Shown here: one piece after another, positions 32,279 to 40,574 of the stretch | Position numbering within the stretch: position 1 is the stretch's first letter | Layout of the letters: every line of letters starts with the position of its first letter | Assembly: GCA_900544395.1 (NCBI GenBank) | Contig: UQVC01000001.1 | Coordinates: 62,001 to 126,000, forward strand | Reading direction: 5' to 3' | Length of the DNA: 64,000 nt | Source: an uncultured Ruminococcus sp. | GTDB lineage: Bacteria > Bacillota > Clostridia > Lachnospirales > Lachnospiraceae | Made by a program: the position numbers and the translations under genes | The notes under the pieces: generated by a model | Told to the model about the DNA's origin: nothing | The model's input: only the letters and a program-made list of their open reading frames with translations | Databases searched by the model: none

Positions 32279-32923
32279 TTATGACTGCCAGATCAATTCC
32301 ATCTCTTTTGGAAGCTCTGCCATATTTTCTCCGTATTCGATATCAAATTCTCCATAATATAACGCATCCATATCCGAAGCTTTGCAAAGATAGATCATCT
32401 CTTCTTTCTTTCCCTGTAAATACGGCTGTATATAAGCAGACCACAGATTCTTTTCCAGATACACCCGCGCCACTTCTTTTTCCCGGTTTCCATCCCGGAC
32501 TTTGACCGGATATGCAAAAAACGAACCCGCCAGATCGTCGCCCTGATACGATAAATATGCGTCCTCTCCCACAATCTCCACTTTCATTTTATCGGGATCA
32601 AACGGGATTGCCTCTTTGGGGATCATCAGAATTGTATACCCCCCTGCCAGCAAAGCGCATACAAACACGGCGCCCAGTATTGCAGAAAGAACTTTCCGAT
32701 TGATCAGTCTGCGCTTGAATTTCTGCAGCATTTCCTGTTCTTTCTGATAAAATTCCTTCTTATTCGGAAGCACGATCCGCTCCTGCATATGCTCTGCTTC
32801 TTTTCTACAGCTTTCACATTCCCGCAAATGCTCTTCCACCATCTCTTTTGTATCTTCGCTTACAATTCCATCCACATACAGCGGCAGAATATCCTGTATG
32901 ACATGACAACTGATCTTACTCAT
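32279..32923 (-). CDS. Zinc-finger anti-sigma factor, membrane bound
   Basis: A 214-residue protein. The N-terminus is an anti-sigma zinc finger (SCHVIQDILPLYVDG, then EEHLRECESCRKE). One membrane helix follows near residue 85-105 (VLSAILGAVFVCALLAGGY), then an outer domain of unknown type. The start at 32923 overlaps the sigma gene by eight bases, so the pair is made together. It should hold the sigma factor at the membrane until a signal releases it. Confidence 0.85.
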   Translation of the reverse strand: MSKISCHVIQDILPLYVDGIVSEDTKEMVEEHLRECESCRKEAEHMQERIVLPNKKEFYQKEQEMLQKFKRRLINRKVLSAILGAVFVCALLAGGYTILMIPKEAIPFDPDKMKVEIVGEDAYLSYQGDDLAGSFFAYPVKVRDGNREKEVARVYLEKNLWSAYIQPYLQGKKEEMIYLCKASDMDALYYGEFDIEYGENMAELPKEMELIWQS

Positions 32924-33407
32924 ATTTCTGACCCTCCATATACTCTTCAATTTTCTTTTTTGCCCGGTAAAAAGTCACTCTTGCCCACCCGGAACTTTTT
33001 CCAAACAACATCCCGATCTTTTCATAAGAAAGTTCTCCGAACACCCGCAGATTGAACACCTCTTTGTATGGCTCTTCCATAGTATGCAGAAACTGATGGA
33101 TCAGAAACGCCTGTTCTTCATCGATCAGATTTTCTACAAATTCAACTTTTGTATCTGCTGAACTTTCACATTCTGCAAAATTGATCTCGCATTTTTTCTT
33201 CCTGCAATAAGAAAAATACGTATGCTTTGCAATGGTAAAGAGCCATGCCCGAATATCTTTTTTCCCGTCAAACTGGTGCAGGGATTTCAATGCTTTTACA
33301 AAAGTTTCCTGCGTCACCTCTTCTGCTGTAATTTCATCCTGTGCAAAGCTGCAGATATACCGAAACACATCCCGAAAATATTGGTGATAAATTTCTTCAA
33401 ATTCCAC
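32916..33407 (-). CDS. ECF-type RNA polymerase sigma factor
   Basis: A 163-residue sigma-70 family protein with regions 2 (IYHQYFRDVFRYICS, WLFTIAKHTYFSY) and 4 (EEPYKEVFNLRVFGELSYEKIG). The start is the GTG at 33407, which follows AAAGGAGGGGG; the longer ORF has no ribosome binding site. It lies directly before its anti-sigma gene. The upstream sequence contains an ECF-like promoter, so it probably activates itself. The target stress is unknown; cell-envelope stress is common for such pairs. Confidence 0.9.
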   Translation of the reverse strand: MEFEEIYHQYFRDVFRYICSFAQDEITAEEVTQETFVKALKSLHQFDGKKDIRAWLFTIAKHTYFSYCRKKKCEINFAECESSADTKVEFVENLIDEEQAFLIHQFLHTMEEPYKEVFNLRVFGELSYEKIGMLFGKSSGWARVTFYRAKKKIEEYMEGQKYE

Positions 33408-33431
33408 ATATCCCCCTCCTTTCACCCTAAT

Positions 33432-33457
33432 AACGCGCTTTTTTACGGAATGTTACA
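33432..33457 (-). promoter_or_regulatory. ECF-type promoter (autoregulation of the sigma/anti-sigma pair)
   Basis: On the minus strand: -35 TGTAAC, 16-nt spacer, -10 CGTTA. This fits the TGWAAC-N16-CGT pattern of Bacillus sigma-W/X promoters and lies 25 bases before the GTG. Confidence 0.65.
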
Positions 33458-33555
33458 ACTTTTTCATTTATCATAACAAAAAATAGAGACTTTACAAATC
33501 TGTTTTTTTGTTTTAGACTATATTGGATTTTGTATTCTGGGAGGAAAGGGAAAAC

Positions 33556-34743
33556 ATGATACAATTATTCAAAAGCAAAACACAAAACAAACAACTTTTA
33601 TGCAATTACGGAGTCTTTATCATAAACGGAATGCTTGCGCTCTCCATCGGCTCTTTACTGCCATATATCCGGGATACCCGGGGATTGGAGTATGCCTTCT
33701 GTGGGATGATCTTAAGCCTCCACTCTGTAGGAAATCTGATTTCCGGCTTTATTTCCGGTGCACTTCCCGTTGTCCTTGGAAGAAAGAAAAGCATTCTTTT
33801 GTTCAACGCCTTTTTTGCCTTGTCTTATCTGGTGATTATTTTTTCAGACAACAATTATCTGTTGGCTCTGGCATTCTTTCTTACCGGTATGGCTCGAGGA
33901 GCTACCAGTAATTTTTGTAACCAGTCCATCAATGAGCTTGCCCCTGGAAAAGCGTCGCTTTTAAATGGACTTCACGCCATGTTTGCGATTGGCGCTTTTG
34001 TATTTCCACTGTTGCTGCTTGCACTCACAAACGCGGATCCTTCCAACTGGATCTATGCATGTTATTTCATGCTCGCAATGGGGATCTTAAGCTGGATCTT
34101 ATATTTTATCGTTCCAGTTTCAAGTGATATAGTTAAAAAAGAAACGAAAACGACAACTGCCGGATTCGCCTTTTTTAAAGAACCATTATTTTATCTTTGT
34201 ACACTGACTTTATTTTTCTATCTGTGTGCAGAGCAGGGTGTGATCGGATGGATGATCACGTACTTCAAAGACACCGGATTACTCCCGGCTTCTCTGTCCC
34301 AGGTAACAGCCAGCGTTCTCTGGATCATGATCCTGGCCGGACGCCTTCTCTGCGCATGGCTGTCTTCTAAAATCCAGAAAGAATGGCTCTTGCTTATCAT
34401 GGGATTTGGACTGGTCGGCTTTTTCATCCTGCTTTTATTTAGTACGTCCACTCCACTGATCCTTGTCGGTATCATGGGCTTTGGGTTCAGCATGGCAGGA
34501 CTGTATCCGACCACAGTATCCTTTGCCGGAACCATTATCCAAAAATATTCTCTGGCATGGAGCTTCATTTTGACGATTGCCAGTTTCGGATCGATCCTGA
34601 TGCCTTCGATCATCGGAAAAATTGCAGAAACCGCCGGAATTTATTACGGTATGCAGTCTATTATCGCGGCCGTTGTCATTGACTTTCTCTGTATTATTTT
34701 CTTGGTCAGATATATCCGAACGTCAAAAAAATCGGCAGCATAA
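33556..34743 (+). CDS. MFS transporter
   Basis: A 395-residue membrane protein with about twelve helices in two halves. The loop between helices 2 and 3 (SGALPVVLGRKKS) is typical of the major facilitator superfamily. The overall sequence recalls fucose/sugar permease-like members; the substrate is not known. The ATG at 33556 follows GGGAGGAAAGGG and was chosen over an ATG at 33523 in the leader. It is a lone gene divergent from the sigma factor. Confidence 0.8.
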   Translation: MIQLFKSKTQNKQLLCNYGVFIINGMLALSIGSLLPYIRDTRGLEYAFCGMILSLHSVGNLISGFISGALPVVLGRKKSILLFNAFFALSYLVIIFSDNNYLLALAFFLTGMARGATSNFCNQSINELAPGKASLLNGLHAMFAIGAFVFPLLLLALTNADPSNWIYACYFMLAMGILSWILYFIVPVSSDIVKKETKTTTAGFAFFKEPLFYLCTLTLFFYLCAEQGVIGWMITYFKDTGLLPASLSQVTASVLWIMILAGRLLCAWLSSKIQKEWLLLIMGFGLVGFFILLLFSTSTPLILVGIMGFGFSMAGLYPTTVSFAGTIIQKYSLAWSFILTIASFGSILMPSIIGKIAETAGIYYGMQSIIAAVVIDFLCIIFLVRYIRTSKKSAA

Positions 34744-34780
34744 GTTCTGTCTTCCCAAAAAAGTTCCAAAAATAAAAAGT

Positions 34781-34824
34781 CCTGGAAAGAGTCAAAGCAC
34801 CATTTGGTGCAAACTCTTTCCAGG
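34781..34824. terminator. Bidirectional terminator between MFS gene and icd
   Basis: Twelve-bp perfect arms (CCTGGAAAGAGT / ACTCTTTCCAGG) with a smaller inner hairpin, A-rich to the left and T-rich to the right. Confidence 0.75.
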
Positions 34825-34847
34825 GCTTCTTAGATTCCGTTCTATTT

Positions 34848-36044
34848 TTACAATCTCTTTGCAATTGCCTTGATAAATGCTTCGCTGTTTAATACTGTCG
34901 GATTCTCGATGGTAGTGATCAGCGCAAGATCCTTTGTCATCTCTCCTGCCTCGATCGTATCCACAGTGGCTTTTTCCAGTCTGTCCGCAAATTCCATCAA
35001 TTCTTTGTTTCCATCCAGTTCTCCACGCTTTCTAAGAGCTCCCGTCCATGCAAAGATGGTTGCCACAGAGTTGGTGGAAGTCTCCTCGCCTTTCAGATGC
35101 TTGTAATAGTGACGCTGTACTGTGCCATGTGCAGCTTCATACTCATAGTATCCTTCCGGAGATACCAGCACAGAGGTCATCATAGCAAGAGAACCAAACG
35201 CAGAAGATACCATGTCGCTCATTACATCTCCGTCATAGTTCTTACATGCCCAGATAAATCCGCCTTCTGATTTCATCACACGTGCCACAGCATCATCGAT
35301 CAGAGTATAGAAATACTCAATCCCTGCTGCTTTAAACTTCTCATCATACTCTGCGTCATAAATTTCCTGGAAAATATCTTTGAATGTATGGTCATATTTT
35401 TTGGAAATGGTATCTTTTGTCGCAAACCAGAGATCCTGTTTGGTATCCAGTGCATAATTGAAACAGCTTCTTGCAAAACTTTCGATAGATCCATTGATAT
35501 TATGCATACCCTGTACAATTCCTGCTCCCGTAAATTCGTGAACCAACTCTTTGGTCTGTGTACCATCCTCCGCTGTATACACGAGTTCCACTTTTCCGGC
35601 ACCCGGGATCTTCATCTCAGAACCTTTGTAAACATCCCCATAGGCATGTCTTGCAATGGTAATTGGTTTTTTCCAGTTTTTTACACAGGGCTCAATTCCT
35701 TTTACTACGATCGGAGCACGGAACACCGTACCATCCAAAATCGCACGGATCGTACCATTCGGACTCTTCCACATCTCTTTGAGGTCATATTCTTCCATCC
35801 GTGCGGCATTTGGTGTGATAGTCGCACATTTGACAGCCACTTTGTATTTTTTGGTTGCATTGGCAGAATCTACGGTCACCTGATCGTCTGTTTCGTTTCT
35901 GTGTTCCAGTCCCAGATCGTAATACTCCGTATTCAGCTCGATAAATGGCTCCAGAAGATTGTCTTTGATCATCTTCCAGAGAATTCTTGTCATTTCGTCC
36001 CCATCCATTTCTACGATTGGTGTTGTCATTTTAATTTTTTCCAT
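34848..36044 (-). CDS. icd: NADP-dependent isocitrate dehydrogenase
   Basis: A 398-residue enzyme of the homodimeric, eukaryote-like type. MDGDEMTRILW is at 14-24, with NPNGT-like SPNGTIRAILDG and GGFIWACKNYDGDVMSD carrying metal ligands. It turns isocitrate into 2-oxoglutarate, making NADPH. It is the third gene of the Re-citrate synthase - GntR operon, 13 bases after gntR. In anaerobes this arm of the cycle feeds glutamate synthesis. The aconitase needed between is not in the window. Confidence 0.95.
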   Translation of the reverse strand: MEKIKMTTPIVEMDGDEMTRILWKMIKDNLLEPFIELNTEYYDLGLEHRNETDDQVTVDSANATKKYKVAVKCATITPNAARMEEYDLKEMWKSPNGTIRAILDGTVFRAPIVVKGIEPCVKNWKKPITIARHAYGDVYKGSEMKIPGAGKVELVYTAEDGTQTKELVHEFTGAGIVQGMHNINGSIESFARSCFNYALDTKQDLWFATKDTISKKYDHTFKDIFQEIYDAEYDEKFKAAGIEYFYTLIDDAVARVMKSEGGFIWACKNYDGDVMSDMVSSAFGSLAMMTSVLVSPEGYYEYEAAHGTVQRHYYKHLKGEETSTNSVATIFAWTGALRKRGELDGNKELMEFADRLEKATVDTIEAGEMTKDLALITTIENPTVLNSEAFIKAIAKRL

Positions 36045-36057
36045 GTTCCGTATCCTC

Positions 36058-36723
36058 CTAAATTTCTTCGTACCCCTGCTTTTTCAAGTTCTGCATCACA
36101 TGCAGAATGTGTTCGTTGGCAAGCTGCTCTGCCAGATCTGCATCTTTGTCCCGGATCGCCCGAAGGATCTGCTTGTGCTCCCGGATCGATTTTCTTGCCC
36201 TCTCTTCTGACACAACAGACGTTCTTCGCGCCTGCTGCACATATTTATGAAAGTCCATCAGAACGTGGCTTAGAATCCGACTGTCTGATGCTTCATACAA
36301 AACCTTATGAAACTTGCCGTCCAGGTCTGTCACCTGATCTGCACTGCTTCCACTGATCTTCTTCATATGGAACTCGGAAAGAAGGATCACTTCTTCCAGC
36401 TCATCCAACTGCTCTTCTGTAATATGCTCGGTCGCCCATCTGGCACACAATCCTTCCAGCATGGAGCGGAGCACATAAATGTCCTTGATATCTTTTGCAG
36501 AAATCCCTGTCACATAGGCTCCTTTATTCGGAACAATAGTAACCAGACCTTCCAGTTCCAGCTGTCTGAGCGCCTCTCTGACCGGAGTCCGGCTGACTCC
36601 CAATTCTTTTCCGATAGTTGTTTCCCGCAATTCCTCATGTTCTTTATATCTTCCGCTTAATATATCCTCACGGAGCCTTTGAAACACACGGCTCCCCAGA
36701 GAATGATCCTGATATTCACCCAT
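36058..36723 (-). CDS. GntR-family regulator (FCD type)
   Basis: A 221-residue protein. The N-terminal winged helix (GVSRTPVREALRQLELEGLV) and the helical FCD ligand domain (DLDGKFHKVLYEASDS) with metal-site His residues are clear. FCD regulators sense organic acids; citrate or a relative would fit here. It lies between the two enzyme genes, and a GntR-like palindrome overlaps the operon promoter. Autoregulation is inferred. Confidence 0.9.
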   Translation of the reverse strand: MGEYQDHSLGSRVFQRLREDILSGRYKEHEELRETTIGKELGVSRTPVREALRQLELEGLVTIVPNKGAYVTGISAKDIKDIYVLRSMLEGLCARWATEHITEEQLDELEEVILLSEFHMKKISGSSADQVTDLDGKFHKVLYEASDSRILSHVLMDFHKYVQQARRTSVVSEERARKSIREHKQILRAIRDKDADLAEQLANEHILHVMQNLKKQGYEEI

Positions 36724-36744
36724 TTTGATCTGTCAGCCTCCCAG

Positions 36745-38133
36745 CTACAATTTTATATGCAACACGTTACATATATCATCTATTTTGGCAATTAATTCTT
36801 CATCTGTCAAGACTGTAACACGACCTTCTTCATACTCTTTGTCCACCCACTCTTTCAAACATCTCACCAGTTCCGAATTTTTGTCCACCTGCTTATCACC
36901 GGACAGCTTATAATATGCATTGATCCAGTATGCGATCCCTGCGGCTCCGGATGTGTTGGATACGGATACCAGCGCCGGGCGGTTTAAAAATTTATCTGTG
37001 TCAAAAATATTGTAAATCTCTTCATTTTTCAGCATTCCATCCGCATGGATCCCTGCTCTTGTCACATTAAAGTTCTTTCCGACAAACGGAGTTCTTGACG
37101 GCACTTTGTATCCGATTTCTTTTTCATAATATTCTGCCAGTTCTGTGATCACAGTCGTATCCATTCCATCCAGAGTTCCTCTTAACTGAGCATATTCAAA
37201 CACCATCGCTTCCAACGGCGTATTTCCGGTGCGCTCTCCAATTCCGAACAACGAACAGTTCACTCCACATGCCCCATACAGCCATGCAGTGGTAGAATTA
37301 TTGACCGCCTTATAAAAATCATTGTGCCCATGAAACTCGATCAATTCACTTGGCACTCCCGCATGTGTCATCAGACCATAGATAATGCCCGGAATGGAAC
37401 GTGGGATTACCGCTCCCGGAAAATTCACTCCGTATCCCATGGTGTCACAGACACGGATCTTCACCGGAATCTGGTATTCTTCCATCAGGTTCATCAATTC
37501 CAGACAAAACGGAATGACAAATCCATAAATGTCAGAACGTGTAATATCTTCCAGATGACACCTTGGACGAACCCCTGTCTCCATACACTCCCGGACAACA
37601 GACAAATAATGATCCAGCGCCTCCCGTCTGGTCATCTTTAATTTATAAAAAATGTGATAATCCGAACAGCTCACTAAAATTCCGGTCTCTTTCAATCCAA
37701 TATCCTTTACCAGCTGAAAATCTTTTTTGCTGGCGCGGATCCAACTGGTCACTTCCGGAAACTGATATCCTCTTTCCAGACATTTATAAACGGCATCCCG
37801 GTCTTTTTTGCTGTATAAGAAAAATTCACTCTGTCGTATTTTTCCGTTAGGACCGCCAAGACGGTGGAAATAGTCATAAATCGTTACGATCTGTTCTGTG
37901 GTATACGGCGCTCTGGACTGCTGTCCGTCACGAAATGTGGTATCGGTGATCCAAATCTCATCCGGCATATGATGTGGTACAATACGGTCATTAAATGCAA
38001 TCTTCGGAATCTCATCATAATGAAATAAATTCCGAAACACATTCGGAGTCTCCACATCTACCAGCGGATACATATGCTCTTCCAGTTCCAAAAGATTGGT
38101 GTGCTTGTTCATACGTACTTTTCTGTTTTCCAT
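36745..38133 (-). CDS. Re-citrate synthase (isopropylmalate synthase superfamily)
   Basis: A 462-residue HMGL-like TIM-barrel enzyme. TDTTFRDGQQSR is the acceptor and metal site, and EFHGHNDFYKAVNN holds metal His residues. General annotation would be isopropylmalate or homocitrate synthase. The sequence (GGPNGKIRQSEFFLYSKKD, EERGYQFPEVTSW-like text, no C-terminal LeuA regulatory domain) matches my memory of the Clostridium kluyveri Re-citrate synthase. The same operon encodes isocitrate dehydrogenase, and leuB is in another operon. It makes citrate from acetyl-CoA and oxaloacetate with the opposite stereochemistry to GltA. Confidence 0.75.
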   Translation of the reverse strand: MENRKVRMNKHTNLLELEEHMYPLVDVETPNVFRNLFHYDEIPKIAFNDRIVPHHMPDEIWITDTTFRDGQQSRAPYTTEQIVTIYDYFHRLGGPNGKIRQSEFFLYSKKDRDAVYKCLERGYQFPEVTSWIRASKKDFQLVKDIGLKETGILVSCSDYHIFYKLKMTRREALDHYLSVVRECMETGVRPRCHLEDITRSDIYGFVIPFCLELMNLMEEYQIPVKIRVCDTMGYGVNFPGAVIPRSIPGIIYGLMTHAGVPSELIEFHGHNDFYKAVNNSTTAWLYGACGVNCSLFGIGERTGNTPLEAMVFEYAQLRGTLDGMDTTVITELAEYYEKEIGYKVPSRTPFVGKNFNVTRAGIHADGMLKNEEIYNIFDTDKFLNRPALVSVSNTSGAAGIAYWINAYYKLSGDKQVDKNSELVRCLKEWVDKEYEEGRVTVLTDEELIAKIDDICNVLHIKL

Positions 38134-38188
38134 GATCTTTTTCCTCCCTCATCAGCTTCATCACTTTACTCAATAGAAGTTCTTGTAT

Positions 38189-38218
38189 AATTGTATACAT
38201 TCATACGTGTATTGTCAA
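38189..38218 (-). promoter_or_regulatory. Promoter and likely GntR operator of the citrate operon
   Basis: On the minus strand: -35 TTGACA, 17-nt spacer, -10 TACAAT. The palindrome TGTATACA (38192-38199) within AATTGTATACATT overlaps the -10 box, and related half-sites (TTGTATA at 38183, CGTGTAT at 38206) flank it. Such TTGTATAC palindromes are usual for FCD-type GntR repressors. Confidence 0.7.
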
Positions 38219-38230
38219 TAGTATTTTTAC

Positions 38231-38274
38231 GAAAAAAGCAGATGCAGCGATCTTCAGCATCACTGCATCTGCTT
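38231..38274. terminator. Terminator after serA
   Basis: Twelve-bp perfect arms (AAGCAGATGCAG / CTGCATCTGCTT), followed on the minus strand by TTTTTTCG. Confidence 0.85.
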
Positions 38275-38280
38275 TTCTTC

Positions 38281-39444
38281 TTATACGATCACTCTGACCT
38301 TCAAAACTCCTTCCACTGCTTCCAGTTCTTTTATAATCTCCTCTGAAACTTCGGATTCTACATCGATCATGGTATACGCATATTCCTTTTTGCTTTTATT
38401 CGCCATAAGAGAAATGTTCATTCCCTCTCCGGCAAGCAACGTCGTAAACTGCCCCAGCATATTCGGGATATTGCGGTGCAGGATCGTAATCCTCACACCT
38501 GCTCCTTTCACTCCCATATCACAATCCGGATAATTGACGGAATGGATGATATTTCCATTCTCCAGATAATCCATCACTTCTGCCACTGCCATTTTGGCAC
38601 AATTATCTTCGGATTCTTCCGTAGATGCTCCTAAATGCGGGATCACAATCGCACCTTTGACTCCCACGATCTCTTTGGTCGGAAAATCTGTCACATAGCA
38701 GCGCACTTTTTCAGATACTAAGGCATCCACAATGGCTTCCTGATCCACCAGTACATCTCTCGCAAAATTCAAGATTACCACGCCGTCTTTCATCAGACCG
38801 ATGGCATCTTTGTTGATCATTCCTTTGGTATCCTCCAGCGCCGGAACATGGATCGTCAGATAATCGCACTCTTTGTATAACTCATCCACAGACTTTGCAT
38901 GGCGGATATTTCTGGACAACTTCCATGCCGCATCCACAGATACGTATGGATCGTATCCGTAAACTTCCATTCCCAGATGAGTTGCTGCATTGGCAACTAA
39001 AACACCGATCGCGCCCAGCCCGATCACACCCAGTTTTTTTCCTTCCAATTCCGTTCCTGCAAACGCTTTTTTCTTCTTTTCTGTAATCTTGGCGATATCC
39101 CCGTCTTCTTCATATTCCTGCACCCAATTGATTCCCCCGATGATATCACGGGCTGCCAGCAGCATCCCTGCGATTACAAGCTCTTTCACACCATTGGCAT
39201 TGGCTCCCGGTGTATTGAATACGACAATCCCTTTCTCTGCACACTGATCCAGAGGAATGTTGTTGACTCCTGCCCCGGCTCTTGCCACAACTTTCAGGTT
39301 TTCCGGCAATTTCATATCATGCATGGAAGCGCTTCTGACTAAGATCGCATCTGCCTTTTCTATAGAATCTGTTTTTTCATACTGTCTGGTAAATTTATCG
39401 AGTCCAATCTCAGAAATTGGATTTAGGCAATGATATTGATACAT
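38281..39444 (-). CDS. serA: D-3-phosphoglycerate dehydrogenase
   Basis: A 387-residue enzyme of the D-2-hydroxyacid dehydrogenase family. The NAD motif is GVIGLGAIG, the catalytic set includes ARAGAGVNNI and the His in PHLGASTEE, and a C-terminal ACT-like domain (YAYTMIDVESEV) may sense serine. First step of serine synthesis. The ATG at 39444 lies one base after the serC stop (TAGTATG), with GGAGGAG upstream. It is the last gene of the operon. Confidence 0.9.
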   Translation of the reverse strand: MYQYHCLNPISEIGLDKFTRQYEKTDSIEKADAILVRSASMHDMKLPENLKVVARAGAGVNNIPLDQCAEKGIVVFNTPGANANGVKELVIAGMLLAARDIIGGINWVQEYEEDGDIAKITEKKKKAFAGTELEGKKLGVIGLGAIGVLVANAATHLGMEVYGYDPYVSVDAAWKLSRNIRHAKSVDELYKECDYLTIHVPALEDTKGMINKDAIGLMKDGVVILNFARDVLVDQEAIVDALVSEKVRCYVTDFPTKEIVGVKGAIVIPHLGASTEESEDNCAKMAVAEVMDYLENGNIIHSVNYPDCDMGVKGAGVRITILHRNIPNMLGQFTTLLAGEGMNISLMANKSKKEYAYTMIDVESEVSEEIIKELEAVEGVLKVRVIV

Positions 39445-39445
39445 A

Positions 39446-40528
39446 CTACACATTCTCCTCCTCAAATTTCTTCATAAACGCAACCAGCGCCTCGACACCT
39501 TCATACGGCATCGCATTGTAAATACTTGCACGCATTCCTCCAACGGTACGATGTCCTTTTAAGTTCTCCAGCCCGGCTTCTTTGGCTTCTTTCACAAATT
39601 TGGCATCCAGTTCTGCATCCCCTGTCACAAACGGCACATTCATCAGAGAACGGTCTTTCTTTTCTACGGTTCCCTTGAATAGTTTGCTCTCATCCAAAAA
39701 GTCATATAACAGCTTTGCTTTCTTTTCATTGCGCTCCTTCATGACAGAAAGACCGCCCATCTTTTTCAGCCATTTGAACACTTTTCCGCACATATAAATT
39801 CCATAAGCCGGCGGCGTATTATACAAAGAAGCGGCATCTGCATGGGTCTTGTATGTCAGCATGGTCGGAGTGCCCGGAAGGACATCCTCTGTGATCAGAT
39901 CTTCCCGGATGATCACAATGACCACCCCTGCCGGTCCGATATTCTTCTGCACGCCGCCATAGATGACCCCATACTTTGTCACATCAACCGGCTCAGAAAG
40001 GAAGCAGGAAGAAACATCCGCAACCAACGTTTTTCCTTTTGTATTCGGCAGTTCATGAAACTTTGTTCCATAGATGGTGTTGTTTTCACAAATATACACA
40101 TAATCTGCATCCTCTGAAACTGGAAGATCCGAACAGTCCGGAATATAAGAAAAGGTCTGATCCGCAGAAGAAGCGATCCTGTGTACGGTTCCATATTTTT
40201 CCGCTTCTTGCGCTGCTTTTTTTGCCCACTGTCCTGTCACGATATAATCTGCCACCCTGTTTTTCATCAGATTCATCGGAATCATAGCAAACTGCTGGGA
40301 GGCTCCGCCCTGTAAAAACAATACTTTATAATTGTCCGGAATATTCATCAGATCCCGCAGATCCGCCTCGGCTTCCTGAATGATCGTCTCGAAGACTTTC
40401 GAGCGATGACTCATTTCCATAACCGACATTCCGCTCCCTCTGTAATCCAACATTTCATCTGCTGCTTCTTTTAGCACTTCTTCCGGCAATACTGCCGGTC
40501 CGGCTGAAAAATTGTACACTCTACTCAT
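39446..40528 (-). CDS. serC: Phosphoserine aminotransferase
   Basis: A 360-residue PLP enzyme. MSRVYNFSAGPAVLP and QGGASQQFAMIP are signatures, and the Schiff-base Lys is in YGGVQKNIGPAG. Second step of serine synthesis, with glutamate as amino donor. The start follows AGGAGGAAGAG. It precedes serA directly. A separate phosphatase gene (serB) is not nearby. Confidence 0.95.
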   Translation of the reverse strand: MSRVYNFSAGPAVLPEEVLKEAADEMLDYRGSGMSVMEMSHRSKVFETIIQEAEADLRDLMNIPDNYKVLFLQGGASQQFAMIPMNLMKNRVADYIVTGQWAKKAAQEAEKYGTVHRIASSADQTFSYIPDCSDLPVSEDADYVYICENNTIYGTKFHELPNTKGKTLVADVSSCFLSEPVDVTKYGVIYGGVQKNIGPAGVVIVIIREDLITEDVLPGTPTMLTYKTHADAASLYNTPPAYGIYMCGKVFKWLKKMGGLSVMKERNEKKAKLLYDFLDESKLFKGTVEKKDRSLMNVPFVTGDAELDAKFVKEAKEAGLENLKGHRTVGGMRASIYNAMPYEGVEALVAFMKKFEEENV

Positions 40529-40574
40529 CTTCTCTTCCTCCTGAATTTTCATTTTCTATTGAAACGAAAGCTGT

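Noticed and set aside
36745..38133. LeuA (2-isopropylmalate synthase) as the product
   Set aside because: The protein lacks the C-terminal LeuA allosteric domain, sits with icd rather than leu genes, and reads like Re-citrate synthase.
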